From Hemibagrus wyckioides (lineage: Eukaryota > Chordata > Actinopteri > Siluriformes > Bagridae): 64,000 bases of DNA. This document shows, piece by piece, positions 28,047 to 38,453 of the stretch (positions within the stretch are counted from its first letter, which is position 1; every line of letters starts with the position of its first letter). The notes below the pieces were generated by a model, which did not search any database, had not been told where the DNA came from, and worked only from the letters and a program-made list of their open reading frames with translations. The stretch spans positions 5,134,854-5,198,853 of the forward strand of contig NC_080732.1 in NCBI RefSeq assembly GCF_019097595.1, given 5' to 3'. Position numbers and translations under genes: made by a program.

Positions 28047-29850
28047 AGAATACTTCCAGCTAATCCAGCAGATGTTTCTCAGCTGCATTGTCACATACTC
28101 GTGGCCTACCAAGAACAATTTGCCACACTCCAGGCCACTAACACCCACCTGATGCAGGCTTCGCAATCCTTGCAAGGCTTCCCTCCCCTTGTGGGATTGC
28201 TATTGGGACGTCCTGTGACAATGTGTGATATTTTTTGCCCACCAACCCAAGGCCTACCACAATGATGCTACTAAATGTGCCTTTATGACGACGCTGCTTA
28301 CCAGGAGTGTGCTGATCTGGGCGTCTGCAGTTTGGGATCATGACGGCCTGGCGCGTGCCTCCTTCTCACACTTTTTCTTAATTTATTTGCAAGTTGTTTA
28401 AGTACACAGCAAGAGGATGGGATGTATTGGTAACAACTCAGCTGCGGACTTTGCTGTACATTTTCAATCGATGGCGGCCCACAGTGGGTGGAATTATACG
28501 GCGATCAGGGAGAAGTAGATTTTGAGAAGTAGAACCCCATGATCCATGCAGAGACAGCATGCAAGGAGGAGAGCCTAATGCTGTCCCAGCTCATCACCAC
28601 AGCCATTAGACTGAGCAACCTCCTCCGTAACCAGCACCCCAACTGCTTGACCCTATTCACCACCTGCACAATGCCACTGCCTCCGACCAAACAGAAATGA
28701 AGGCCAGCACCACCTTCGTCTGCAAACCTGCCTGCGCCATGCCTAAAAACCCCAAGAAAAGCCTCAGCATCCTGTGCTGTACCACATCTGTAGAACGCCA
28801 GACAATCCACAACCCAAAGAAATGCCTAATGGAAGTTTTTAGCAAGGAATGGGCTACCAAGCTGCCACTACACCTCCAACCCCTGGGGCTGCTCCATTGA
28901 CCTGCTGCTCTACACCTCACCGCCACAGAGTTTACCCCCTATTAGTCCCAGATTCCCAGGCCATGTAGGAGTACATAAAGGAAAATATCACCTTTCATAG
29001 ACTCTCAGACCCGTGGACTAAATGCCATCACAGTAAAACACTCCTATGCTCTACCACTGGTTCCCTCAGCCCTGGAGCAGCTCCAGGAGGCTTTTCACTA
29101 AGCTGGACCTTAGGAGCGTGTATACCTCATGCAGACACTAGGAGTAACAGGTTATGAAGTGTTCAGAGACTTGCTCAATCACTGTTTAATAGCTTCTATT
29201 GATGCCAGTTTAATGTAATGGCAGTGTTGATGCTCTCTCTCACCACCACAACCTTGTGGACCAAGACCCCGACCCAGAACCGATTCTGCCACCTTCCATT
29301 GTCATTGAACCTGTGTGTTGGGACATCATGGAGGAGATTCAGTATACTTAGCTCACCAATGCACCCCCCCCCCCCGAAAGCCCACTCACAAAACAGTATG
29401 CGCCTCCAAATCTTCATCCCAGGGTCATCCAAAGGGTGCACACCACCCCCCGTTCAGGACACTCGCATTGAGAGGAAAACCCAGCTGCTATGTAACAACT
29501 TCTAGTGGCCCTCTCTCGCCACAGACATCAGAAGACACATTGAGGCCCCTGGTATCACATAGGGTTAGATTTTGTGAAGGATTTATCCAACTCACATGGG
29601 AACACCACTGTCCTGGTAGCAGTGGACTGGGTAGTGTCACAGAGGGGCCTTCACACAGCTATGGACACAGCTGTGATTTGGTCTCCTCAAGGACATTATA
29701 TCACACCGAGTTCAATTCACATGCAGAGTCTAGAAAGCCTTCTGTGAAAGCCTGGGCATAAATGTAAATCTAACTTTAAGTTACGACCCCCAATTAAAAA
29801 GCCAAGTTAAATGCTTGAATCAGGAGCTAGGCCAATACCTCTGGACTAGC
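28047..29850 (+). pseudogene. Decayed plus-strand Ty3/Gypsy gag-pol
   Basis: Frames interrupted by many stops and shifts still show gag (NPADVSQLHCHILVAYQEQF near 28050-28110; FAVHFQSMAAHSGWN near 28450-28490). They also show the linker upstream of integrase (EPILPPSIVIEPVCWDIMEE near 29276-29335) and an integrase core (HIGLDFVKDLSNSHGNTTVL near 29550-29615, then LNQELGQYL near 29815-29845). Protease, reverse transcriptase and RNase H are not recognisable. It ends abruptly where the minus-strand element begins. Confidence 0.75.
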
Positions 29851-29879
29851 CCTACCTCTGGCCCTACAATTAGTTCTCT

Positions 29880-31848
29880 GGAACTCACTCCACCTTTGTT
29901 GTTCACGGCTGCAGCATGTATGAAGAAATCTCCCCAGTTCCTGGTTGAGGAGTTCTAATTGGCCATTGGACTGTGGGTGGTAACCGGAGCTCAGGCTGAC
30001 ATTGATGCCCAGCTGGAGGCAGAACTTGAGCCAGACACGGAACGTGAATTGGGTTCCTCGGTCGGACACGATGTCTTCAGGTAAACCGAAGATGCGGAAC
30101 ACGTGTTGAAACACAGCCTGAGCAGTCTCCATGGCAGTGGGGAGTCCTTTCATGGGAACCAATCTGCAGCCCTTCGAAAATCAATCTATGATGACCATGA
30201 CTGTGGTGTATCCTTGAGACACTGGAAGGTCAGTCAGAAAGTCAATAGAAATGTGAGACCAGGGGCGCTGGGGAATGGGTAACAGCTCTAAGAGGCCCTC
30301 AGGTAGTTGGCGGATAGTTCGAGAATGGACACACATGAGGCAAGATCTGACGAACTCTTCGACGTCCTGGCGGAGGGACGGCCACCAGAACCTATGCTGT
30401 AACAACTGGGTCGTTCTGTGAATACCTGGGTGACCTGTGCTCGGGCTTTTGTGAGTCCATCATATGATTCTGGTACGCAGCGAGGTGGGAACAAACACTT
30501 TGGCAGGCGGGCACTTGGGCGGAGGTGTCTCTGAGTACTGGGCCTGTTCTATCTCCCTTAGAATGTCCCATTGGACAGGGGCTATGAGAAGCGATGGAGG
30601 GAGGATAGGCTTGGGGGAATCGGGTTGGTTTGTGGTGTCATAGAGTCTGGATAGGGCGTCCGCTTTCCCATTTTTTGAGCCCAGCCAGTAGGTGACTGAA
30701 AACAAATCGAGAAAAGAACAGTGCCCATCTGGCTTGGCGGGGGTTTAAATGCTTGCCCTCTCTGAGGTATGCTAGGTTATGATGATCAGTAATTATCAAG
30801 AATGGATGGTTTGCTCTTTCCAGCCAGTGCCTCCACTCTTCTAGGGCCGCCTTCATGGACAAGAGTTCACGATTTCCTACATCATAATTCACCTCCGGCG
30901 GCATGAGCTTCCTGGAAAAGAAAGCACAAGGGTGTACCTTCCCCGAACCAGGTTGACGCCATGACAGGACCACCCCGATCCCACTGCTAGATGCATCCAC
31001 TTCCACAATGAAGAGTAAGTCAGGTCTCGGATGACAGAGAATAGGATCAGAGGTGAAGCTCTGTTTCAGGAGATGAAAGGCTTTCTTGGCTGGATCAGTC
31101 CATTTGAGGTGATGAAGACTTTGTTGATTAGAGACTGGAACACGGCCGGGGTATTTGTGAGACCATACGGCATTACCTGGTATTCGTAGTGCCCATGTGT
31201 GGTGTCGAAAGCCGTTTTCCATTCATCCCCCTCTCTAATTCTGATCAGATTATAAGCGCTGCGCAGGTCCAGCTTGGTGAAGATCTTGGCTTCGACGGCT
31301 GCAGGCACTAGTGGCAGAGGATAAGGGTAGGGAACCATGATGGCGTTCAGTCCCCGATAATCAATACAGGGTCGGAGGCCTCCATCCTTCTTTTCGACGA
31401 AGAAGAACCCTGCTGCGACGGGAGACGTAGAAGGCTGGATGTAGCCTGCAGTGAGAGCTTCTTGAATGTACTCCTCCATGGCTCGCTTTTCAGGTATGGA
31501 GAGAGGATAAATTTTATTCTTGGGAGGCATGGCGTTGGGTAGGAGCTCAATGGCGCAATCCCACAGCTGGTGCTGCGGTAGCTTGGTGGCTCTCTGTCTA
31601 CTAAATACTTCCTGGAGGTCATGATATTCATGGGGATCGTGGTAGTGGCAGTGGCGATGGGGCTTTCAATGGATGTAGATCTGCATGGGCGTGGAGGATG
31701 AGATAAAAAACAGTTCTCAGTGCAATAAGGTGACCACTTCAGGACGTCTCCTTCCCTCCAGGAGATAAGTGGGTCATGGAGTTGTAACCATGGAAGTCCC
31801 AGAACGACAGGATTGGATGGAGAGGTGATAACGAAGAATGTAATCGTT
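29880..31848 (-). pseudogene. Broken Ty3/Gypsy pol (protease end, RT, RNase H, integrase)
   Basis: Order on the minus strand. A protease tail comes first ([13 protein letters not shown] near 31800-31760). Reverse transcriptase follows, with [33 protein letters not shown] and [20 protein letters not shown] (31530-31115). At about 31110 [11 protein letters not shown] joins directly to [12 protein letters not shown] of the RNase H linker in another frame. This removes the segment that normally carries the YxDD catalytic motif. RNase H ([11 protein letters not shown]) runs to about 30705, where a frameshift leads to [16 protein letters not shown]. The integrase has stops near 30460 and 30180, but retains [15 protein letters not shown] and the [10 protein letters not shown] region. 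Several independent lesions make it inactive. Confidence 0.87.
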
Positions 31849-32439
31849 TCATGGTGGAATAATCCACCATTTCCATTTCAGTTCCATGTTGAGCCCTTCA
31901 CGAAACACAGCCATGAGTGAGGGCACGTTCCACCCTGATTGTGCCGCCAGTGTGCGAAACTTAATAGCGTATTCCGCTGCTGTGTCTGAGCCTTGGCGCA
32001 GCTCCAATAACTGCACTGAAATGTCTCTACCCCCTGCCGGGTATTCGAACACTTCCTTGATCAAACTTGCAAAATTGTTTGGAATCCCATGAGTGGAATC
32101 CCATACAGCCAACGCCCAATCCAACGCTTTGCTTGTGAGTAGCGATAGCATAAACATGCACCTGGTTGTTTGTCTGCCATAGGCTTCTGGCTGAAGCAAG
32201 TGGTCGCATTGGCGCAGAAACCCTCGGCATTGGTCGGCAGAGCCATCAAACTTCTCAGGAAGAGCGAAGCATGGTAACTCACTGTGAGAACTAGATGCCG
32301 ATGTGGTAGCAGTAGCTGGGCTGGTGGGCTGTAGCTGAAGCTGTTGGTTAGCGGCTTTCAGCGAATCCACTTCCGTCTGGTAAGCTTGGATGAGGACTCG
32401 TTGATGCCACAAAACCGCTCTCATATCTGCTGGACTCAT
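31849..32439 (-). pseudogene. Truncated Ty3/Gypsy gag
   Basis: Probable start MSPADMRAVLWHQRVLIQAY, only about 17 bases past the LTR end. The body has LPEKFDGSADQCRGFLRQC and SLLTSKALDWALAVW, followed by DTAAEYAIKFRTLAAQSGW, typical of the retrotransposon gag capsid domain. It stops soon after [11 protein letters not shown], without the CCHC zinc knuckle, because of a deletion reaching into the protease. The frame also stays open upstream through the LTR, which I do not count as coding. Confidence 0.82.
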
Positions 32440-32455
32440 ATCCGGCGAAGCATCC

Positions 32456-32821
32456 TGTAAGGACTCGCTGGACACATGAGTGTTAGAATCCATGTGCAGA
32501 TATTTATTAGAATCAGCAGGCAGAATCGTAAATGGTGAACCAGGCAAAAGGTCAAAACCGGAAAAGCAAATACCTAGCGAACAAAACCAGAACAGAAACC
32601 GAGAATCGTAGAAACAGGAAAACAGGCAAGGATCATACACGTAAATCAATCAGAACAGGCAAAATAGCAAGGCTTGGCACAAGACACTAGGAAACAATGC
32701 TTCGCGTTTGGCCAGAGGGAGCATACTGCTTAAAAGCCCTGAAAACCGGAAACAACATGCAAACAGTCAATATTCAGACGAGGGCTCCCTCTCGTGGTCT
32801 GGACCTGTGTACACCGTGACA
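32456..32821 (-). mobile_element. 5' LTR of minus-strand Ty3/Gypsy element
   Basis: Reads TGTCACGGTGTACACAGG at its start (32821) and ends TTACA (32456). An AATAAA occurs near 32510. I could not identify a tRNA primer-binding site directly after it. Confidence 0.7.
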
Positions 32822-32985
32822 GCTGCATTCTTGCCAGTATATGATGCAAAGTATTGCCAGCAACTACTCTGACTACTACTGAGCTGTTTCATTGTTTTCT
32901 CAATCTGTGTTTGAGTTTGAGCTGTTTTGTGGATTCAGGGTTTTGGATTTTATATCTTTGGTTTTGTTTGCCCTGTTCAGGTCAT
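32822..32985 (+). mobile_element. LTR remnant of the plus-strand Gypsy family
   Basis: GCATTCTTGCCAGTATATGA through GTTTTGTTTGCCCTG aligns with 27770-27945 of the plus-strand LTR, diverged. It is probably the surviving part of that element's 3' LTR, with the minus-strand element inserted before it. Confidence 0.65.
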
Positions 32986-33179
32986 AATGTTGAAAGTTTG
33001 AGTCAAAGCAGTTTACACTGTAAGTGATACAAAAAAAGAGAAAGTTGATGCAAGTCTCAGATAGATGTTGGGAGTCGACTCAAAGAACTGACTTATTTGT
33101 GAATGGCACATCACTAATAGGGACATAACACAAAATATTAAGTATTTATTATCTACAGCATACAATTCTACCCACTTTA

Positions 33180-33475
33180 CACTATTATTCACGTAGGAGA
33201 GGCATCAACAATCCACAACAAAGGTCAGCAAATGATACATTTCTTACAGCAATTGGTAAAGTTCAGTCTAGCCAAGGCTGTGCTGGTGCAGTTCTATGTT
33301 AACATCATAGAAAGCATCCTTATGTCTGTCAGCACTATCTATTTTGGTGCAGCTTCCTATAGAGAGAAAACAAGAAAGCTGCAACACTCCATCAAGGCCA
33401 CTGAGAAAATCATTGGCTACAGTCTGTCATCACTTGAAGACTTTCTCTACATTGTGAGGACAAAGAGATGAACAG
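33180..33475 (+). pseudogene. LINE reverse-transcriptase tail relic, copy B
   Basis: VQFYVNIIESILMSVSTIYF, then GAASYREKTRKLQHSIKATE and KIIGYSLSSLEDFLYIVR. It is a duplicate of the relic at 19715-20040, slightly less eroded at its end. It carries no catalytic part. Confidence 0.7.
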
Positions 33476-33539
33476 GAAAAGTCAACAGTGACACTTCCTT
33501 CCCTGCTAATTACCTATTCCAAAAGGAATGTTCCGAGTT

Positions 33540-35480
33540 TTTAGATCAGACACAAGCCAATAAAATCATTCATTTGTAGATACTGATTCTATTTTGCTCC
33601 AGTCTTGTAGTCTTGTACACAAACATAATCTGACATGTTAAGAGCTCCAAAAATGGCTTCAGCTCTATTTATTTCCACTTTTCTGTTAAACTTGTTTAAT
33701 TTGTACGTATGGCTGAAAAACTGATGCAGTCAGGCAAGACATGTTTGTCTTTAACCAAATTCACCCCATTCGCATTATTTGCCTGTCACAGCTGCGTCCT
33801 TTTTTGTTTTTTACCTCCCATTTCCGAGAATAACACTTAAAAACTTCAGCTGTAGGTTGCAGGGGTCACCCATATAGTCCTGACAACAAGAGGCTTTGCT
33901 CTATCTAGAAGCACATACAATAAAAACAAAAAAACATAAACTTTAATACCATAGTAAAAATCTTGAATCTGATTGGTATAAAATATATTTATTTATTGAT
34001 TTATTTTAAATCACATGACTCAGACAGTAACTCTGGCTTTAACGGAAGTAATTTAAGACTATTAAGACCTAACTTATTTTTCAAAGTTTCCCAGCACCAT
34101 CAGAACAGTGGAATTTACACAATCTGTTTTCTTAAGTGGTGCTTTTTTTGACAGAGTTAGAGAGAGAGAGAGAGAGCTGTTATTCTTTGCTGTAACTTTT
34201 ATAACTATAAACCATTAAAATGTGTGACTGCACCGTTAAATGAAATCTAACAGTCTACATAGCACATAGGCACCTATGACACAATAGTGGTATAATGTAG
34301 CATCGGTAGACATGGATGTGTTCTGCTCTTGTTTTTTGGGGGGTTTTTTTGTGTTCCTCACTGTTCTGCTTAAACACCAGTTATTGTGGTACCTCCAAGG
34401 AAACATCATTTTCAACAGCATTTTCTGAAAAACCTGCCCATCTGGCACTAACAAACATGCCACATTATCATCAGAGATCACAATTTCCTCCATTCTGATG
34501 TTTGATGTGAACATTAACCAACTTGTATCTGCATGACTCCACATGATTGGCTGATTAGATTGTTGAAAGAATGAGCAGATGGACAGATGTATTATATATT
34601 AAATATTAAAATAGCCAGTAACTGTACATGTTAGTGCATTTTATTGAGGCTTAGTAGAGCAGTACAAACACACCCAGGAAGCAGGTATGTGTGCAAACAG
34701 ATCTCAGAGCAAGGCTTGTGCTCCTGCCCTCAGACTGTACAAGTGTCTACTTGGCTGCTGTGTATAATTATTGTATTTTAGTCTGGCTGCTTAGGGCACA
34801 CTGCATTTTACAATCATATAATTAGTGGAATTCTCTGGAATAACTCTTGACTTATTATTCAGTAATTCCTTAAAGGATACTATTTACTAATTACAGAGAA
34901 ATAGATATGGAAGTTAGTTCTGACCCACTGAGGAGTCCTGGATGTTTAAGGGTCGTTTCATCAGGTCAATACCAGTCTACTCAACAGCATCCTATCTATC
35001 TAGATCATGAATGTGTAAATATTTGATAAATAAAATAAAAAATAAATTTTAGAATTGTATCTGGTCAGTTGATTAAATCCCGATGATTCATGCTAGTTTA
35101 AATCCATCAGAGATTCAATAGAAGGGACAAGACTACAGGAAAATCTGACTTACAAAGTAATAAACAAGTTTTCTTCAATTGAAATAGTTCTTCTGGAATC
35201 ATGCAGAAATCTCCCTTCTTTACTTTTTTCGTTTACTTTTGGATTATATCGTATGTTATAGTTGTTCCATTTTATCTTGATAGTGTTTATAGTAAAATAT
35301 TCCATTAGCAAAGAAAAGACATACTTTATATTTATATTAGCACAGAAAAAAATGTTCTCTTTTTTTCCAGTGCCTATGTTTTTGGGCTAGTTTTAATCTT
35401 TCTGCTTGTGTGTGGTATTTGTGATGAAGATGCAATTTTATTTCACTTAAAAGCAAAAACATTTGGTGCAATAAGCAAAC
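33540..35480. other. Non-coding part of duplication unit B
   Basis: Upstream flank of lectin B, conserved in patches with 21640-23870. It contains a GA run (34159-34177). I see no gene. Confidence 0.7.
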
Positions 35481-35490
35481 TGATTACTCT

Positions 35491-35552
35491 GACGACGTAT
35501 ATTTGCCTGGAAAGGCTACGCCTCACTTTCACCTCATCTCACCTCTTTCAAC
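35491..35552 (+). promoter_or_regulatory. Conserved upstream block of lectin B
   Basis: GACGACGTATATTTGCCTGG followed by AAAGGCTACGCCTCACTTTC and ACCTCATCTCACC. It is about 365 bases before the start codon and homologous to 23881-23930. The intron acceptor CTTCTCCTCAG at 35743 then precedes the coding exon, as in lectin A. Confidence 0.45.
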
Positions 35553-35857
35553 ACTCTATCTCTGACATCAAGGGTTCCATTTCATTCACTAAATGGTTTA
35601 ATGATTTAATGGCTCACCTTTGAATCATTTATTTTTACTAATTTATGGTCAAATGGAGAAGGCACATTTAGCAGAACTAAGACCTAAAAGCATGATTGTT
35701 AAGAGAAACCAAAGCACCATGTTTGCATTGTTCTTCTCCTCAGAAGATTATTCAAAGCTGTGCATCTTGGTTTGAATTCATTTGTTTACTGCTCCTTTGA
35801 GTGATTTATATGTAAGAGCTCTGTTCAGATCTGCACTCAAACATAACACATCGAAAG

Positions 35858-36601
35858 ATGAAGGCTGTTCATGCTGTCCTCCTGTTGGTGGCTTTGGCAG
35901 GAGAAGCCACTTGTGAGTTAGTGAGAAAAAACATCTTTGTGAGTCAAAACATGACCTGGTCTGATGCACAGAGTTACTGCAGGACGTATTATGAAGACCT
36001 TTCTACCGTTAACGTAGCATGGGAGCTTTTAAAGTTCAAAAGAGACACCCAAAGCTATCTTTCTGAAGATGGTTGGGTTGGTCTTAGTAAGGGTTCACTT
36101 GAATTGATCTATACTTTTTGGTCTGATGGAAGCGTTTTAGGAGTACCTTTGTGGAGATTTGGATATCCAAATCACTTGAACTCTTTTCACTGTGTGAGTA
36201 TAAACAACTTGGAGTTGGTTGATAATAACTGTAAAAGCTATATGCCATTTTTCTGCTACAAATGGGTACCTGACATGGTCTTGGTGGAGATGATGATGAC
36301 CTGGGAAGAAGCACTGCAATACTGCAGAACAAACTACACTGACCTGATAAGTGTGACCACCGACAACGATCTGACATCAGCTAAATCGGCAAGCTTGAGC
36401 AGCAAGACCTCCCGGGTTTGGACAGGCTTGCGCTTCATGGATGGCTCATGGTTCTGGGTGAACAAGGATCCTCTGGGGAACCTGACCACTGTGCCGTCAT
36501 GCCCTATGAAACCTTACCGCTGTGGAGCCCTAAAAGCTGGAGATGAGGTCTGGGAGAACAGAGACTGCAATGAGAAATTAAACTTCCTGTGCAGTTACTA
36601 A
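35858..36601 (+). CDS. Secreted protein with two C-type-lectin-like domains (lectin B)
   Basis: 247 residues, with the same plan as lectin A. Signal peptide 1-19 (MKAVHAVLLLVALAGEATC). CTLD1 has C41, C112, C125 and C133, and lacks the extra cysteine of A (tyrosine at 103). CTLD2 is identical to A at every residue from about KWVPDM to the end. CTLD1 differs at about 23 positions, including a cluster just before its last cysteine (CGRHMP in A, CKSYMP in B). No calcium/sugar-binding triad and no membrane anchor. The stop is followed by the same 3' UTR donor. AATAAA at 36950. Intact and probably expressed, though expression is not shown. The shared CTLD2 points to recent gene conversion or recombination with A. 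Confidence 0.9.
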   Translation: MKAVHAVLLLVALAGEATCELVRKNIFVSQNMTWSDAQSYCRTYYEDLSTVNVAWELLKFKRDTQSYLSEDGWVGLSKGSLELIYTFWSDGSVLGVPLWRFGYPNHLNSFHCVSINNLELVDNNCKSYMPFFCYKWVPDMVLVEMMMTWEEALQYCRTNYTDLISVTTDNDLTSAKSASLSSKTSRVWTGLRFMDGSWFWVNKDPLGNLTTVPSCPMKPYRCGALKAGDEVWENRDCNEKLNFLCSY

Positions 36602-36949
36602 AAAGGGTAAGATTTACTCAACTTCTAATATCAGTTGAAATATAAAAATATAACATATACTATGGGTATTTCTGATAATATCCTATATTAACATCCTACT
36701 TTACTGTCTAGTGACAATAGTGACATCCTCTTAAGTGAAGTTTATTTCTCCCAAGGTCTCTGTAATCAAAATCCAGGTGGACCGACAAAGAAGAAGTCAT
36801 AGGCTGATATCATGCACACTGAAAAAAGCTTGTTGAATTTAGTTAACTGAAATGTGTACATTAGTTCCATGTGATTGAATTGTGTAACATTAACATAGAT
36901 TATTTTTGTATATCCAAAGTGGATTTTAGTGTGTAGTTTCAAATCTGTA

Positions 36950-36955
36950 AATAAA
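36950..36955 (+). terminator. Poly(A) signal of lectin B
   Basis: AATAAA in CTGTAAATAAAGTCATACAC, matching the position of the lectin A signal. Confidence 0.55.
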
Positions 36956-37099
36956 GTCATACACTAAGCTCACACCTGAGCTGAGAATCAAAGCCAACAT
37001 GCTGGTGTTTTACAACAGACACCATTACTATAGCAGAAAATGAAAAATAAAATGAAATAAAATAGAAGAAAAATGTTTCTCTTTTCATTTTTTGGGTTT

Positions 37100-37480
37100 G
37101 TTTTAGACTTTTGTCTTATTTGCCGTCTTTGAGATGTAGATGGAAATTTTATCGATAAGCAAATCGATGATGTATATTTCCCTGGAAAGGCTACACTTCA
37201 TTTCACCTCATGTCACCTCTTTAGACACGCTATCTCTGATATCAAGGGTTTCTTTTTACACACTAAATAATGAATTTTTTCATGCTTAATGCCTAGACTT
37301 TATTTGTTTTGTTTGAGCTTCCCCACCCCCAAACTCTAGAAATTCACATGATTGAACTGATTTATATTAACACAACATGATGATGAACATGATTTAAGTG
37401 TGTATTTTCAAAAACTGTAAATAAAACCAAACACTTTTGCAACAAACCCATTACCATTGCATCATTCTTCCATTATGGTT
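37100..37480 (+). pseudogene. Gutted lectin copy: promoter and 3' UTR without coding exon
   Basis: The block 37168-37260 (ATATTTCCCTGGAAAGGCTA, then CACCTCATGTCACC, then CGCTATCTCTGATATCAAGG) matches the upstream regions of lectins A and B. From about 37340, ACATGATTGAACTG... to CTGTAAATAAAACCAAACAC and CCATTACCATTGCA matches their 3' UTR and poly(A) region. The whole signal-peptide and CTLD exon that should lie between is absent. This is a deleted family member. Confidence 0.6.
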
Positions 37481-37738
37481 TAATTGTCTAAATTTAATAC
37501 TATAGTTAGACAGTTTGATTTCACAATGTAACCGGTTTACGTTAATACTATGTGAATTGACCACTCTCAATCTATTTAATCTAGCAATTACAAACCGGTT
37601 TATACAATACTTTGGCAATACAAATTGTTAAGCTGAAAAAATCTCAATTAAATTGAAAGTTGAATTGCTAGAAATGCAGCTTGGGTAAACCAAATACTAT
37701 TTGGTGATTGGCTATGCTAAAGGATCACATGACATTAA

Positions 37739-38125
37739 CCCTCCTGTTATCCTCAATTTTACAAAAAAATGTTTTGCCCTTGGGGTCAGTTTGACGCCAG
37801 CAATTTAAACCTCCAGAATATAATTTTTAACTATTTTTTTGTTTATTGTTGAATACATAAATAACTTTTCTAATTAAAATATAAGCCCAACCCACCCCAT
37901 TCTCCTAAACACCCAGAATTTCTATTAGAAAAAATTACAAATCACTGTAAAATGTCACTAATTGACCTGAAACATGGGAACATATTATCACAATAATTTC
38001 ATGTTTACCTGGTTGACCCCATTAAAGTAGGAAAAGTCATAAAATATTAAGAAAAAAAAAAGCCAAACATGTATTTACAGACACTGAATAGGGTCAAATT
38101 TGAATGGAGGTCATAATAGGAGAGT
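37739..38125. mobile_element. Putative piggyBac-type MITE
   Basis: It begins after TTAA (37735-37738) with CCCTCCTGTTATCCTC. The right end, read inverted, is similar (CTCTCCTATTATGACC). The TTAA preference and this end sequence suggest a piggyBac-like non-autonomous element. The right target site reads TTAC, so the call is tentative. Confidence 0.45.
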
Positions 38126-38307
38126 TACAAAGGGTCATTGATACCATTACTATTTAAGCATTTTTAACTATGTTTGATGCTGAAGAACATTCATGAGGCA
38201 AGTTTGGTTAAACTTTATGTCTCATTCAATAACTATAGTAAACTATAGCTTTTGGAAATTGGGAATTAAGACAAAGCTAAGAATGATGCTAATTCATGCA
38301 AATAATG

Positions 38308-38362
38308 TCTCGGAGGTATATTTGCTTAAAGGCTACACTTCACCTCGCCTCATCTCACGTCA
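38308..38362 (+). promoter_or_regulatory. Fourth copy of the lectin upstream block
   Basis: TGTCTCGGAGGTATATTTGC followed by AAAGGCTACACTTCACC and CTCATCTCACG. It is about 2 kb before lectin C, but 1.1 kb of that is a hAT insertion, so it may be the displaced upstream block of lectin C. Confidence 0.4.
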
Positions 38363-38453
38363 TCCAACTACGTCAGTTTAGTTCGTTTTAGCTGAGAGTT
38401 TAGTGGTAAGAGATGTTGAATATATGAATGTGTACAATCACATTACACAGAAG

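Larger units (their letters stand above)
29880..32821 (-). mobile_element. Truncated minus-strand Ty3/Gypsy element
   Basis: From right to left it has a 5' LTR (32821-32456), gag, pol with an internal deletion, and an integrase cut short after QRWSEF (about 29882). There is no 3' LTR. It lies within the remains of the plus-strand element and cannot be autonomous. Confidence 0.85.
27436..36990 (+). repeat. Segmental duplication unit B (promoter relic to lectin B)
   Basis: Colinear with unit A, but split at 27657-32985 by Ty3/Gypsy sequence. The flanks of that insertion (TTGTTTCATGCAATAATATT before, GTTGAAAGTTTGAGTCAAAG after) correspond to adjacent positions near 19440-19560 in unit A. Confidence 0.82.

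Noticed and set aside
27894..28265. 123-codon frame as a host gene
   Set aside because: It runs from the Gypsy LTR into gag-like sequence; the Cys/Leu-rich start is LTR.
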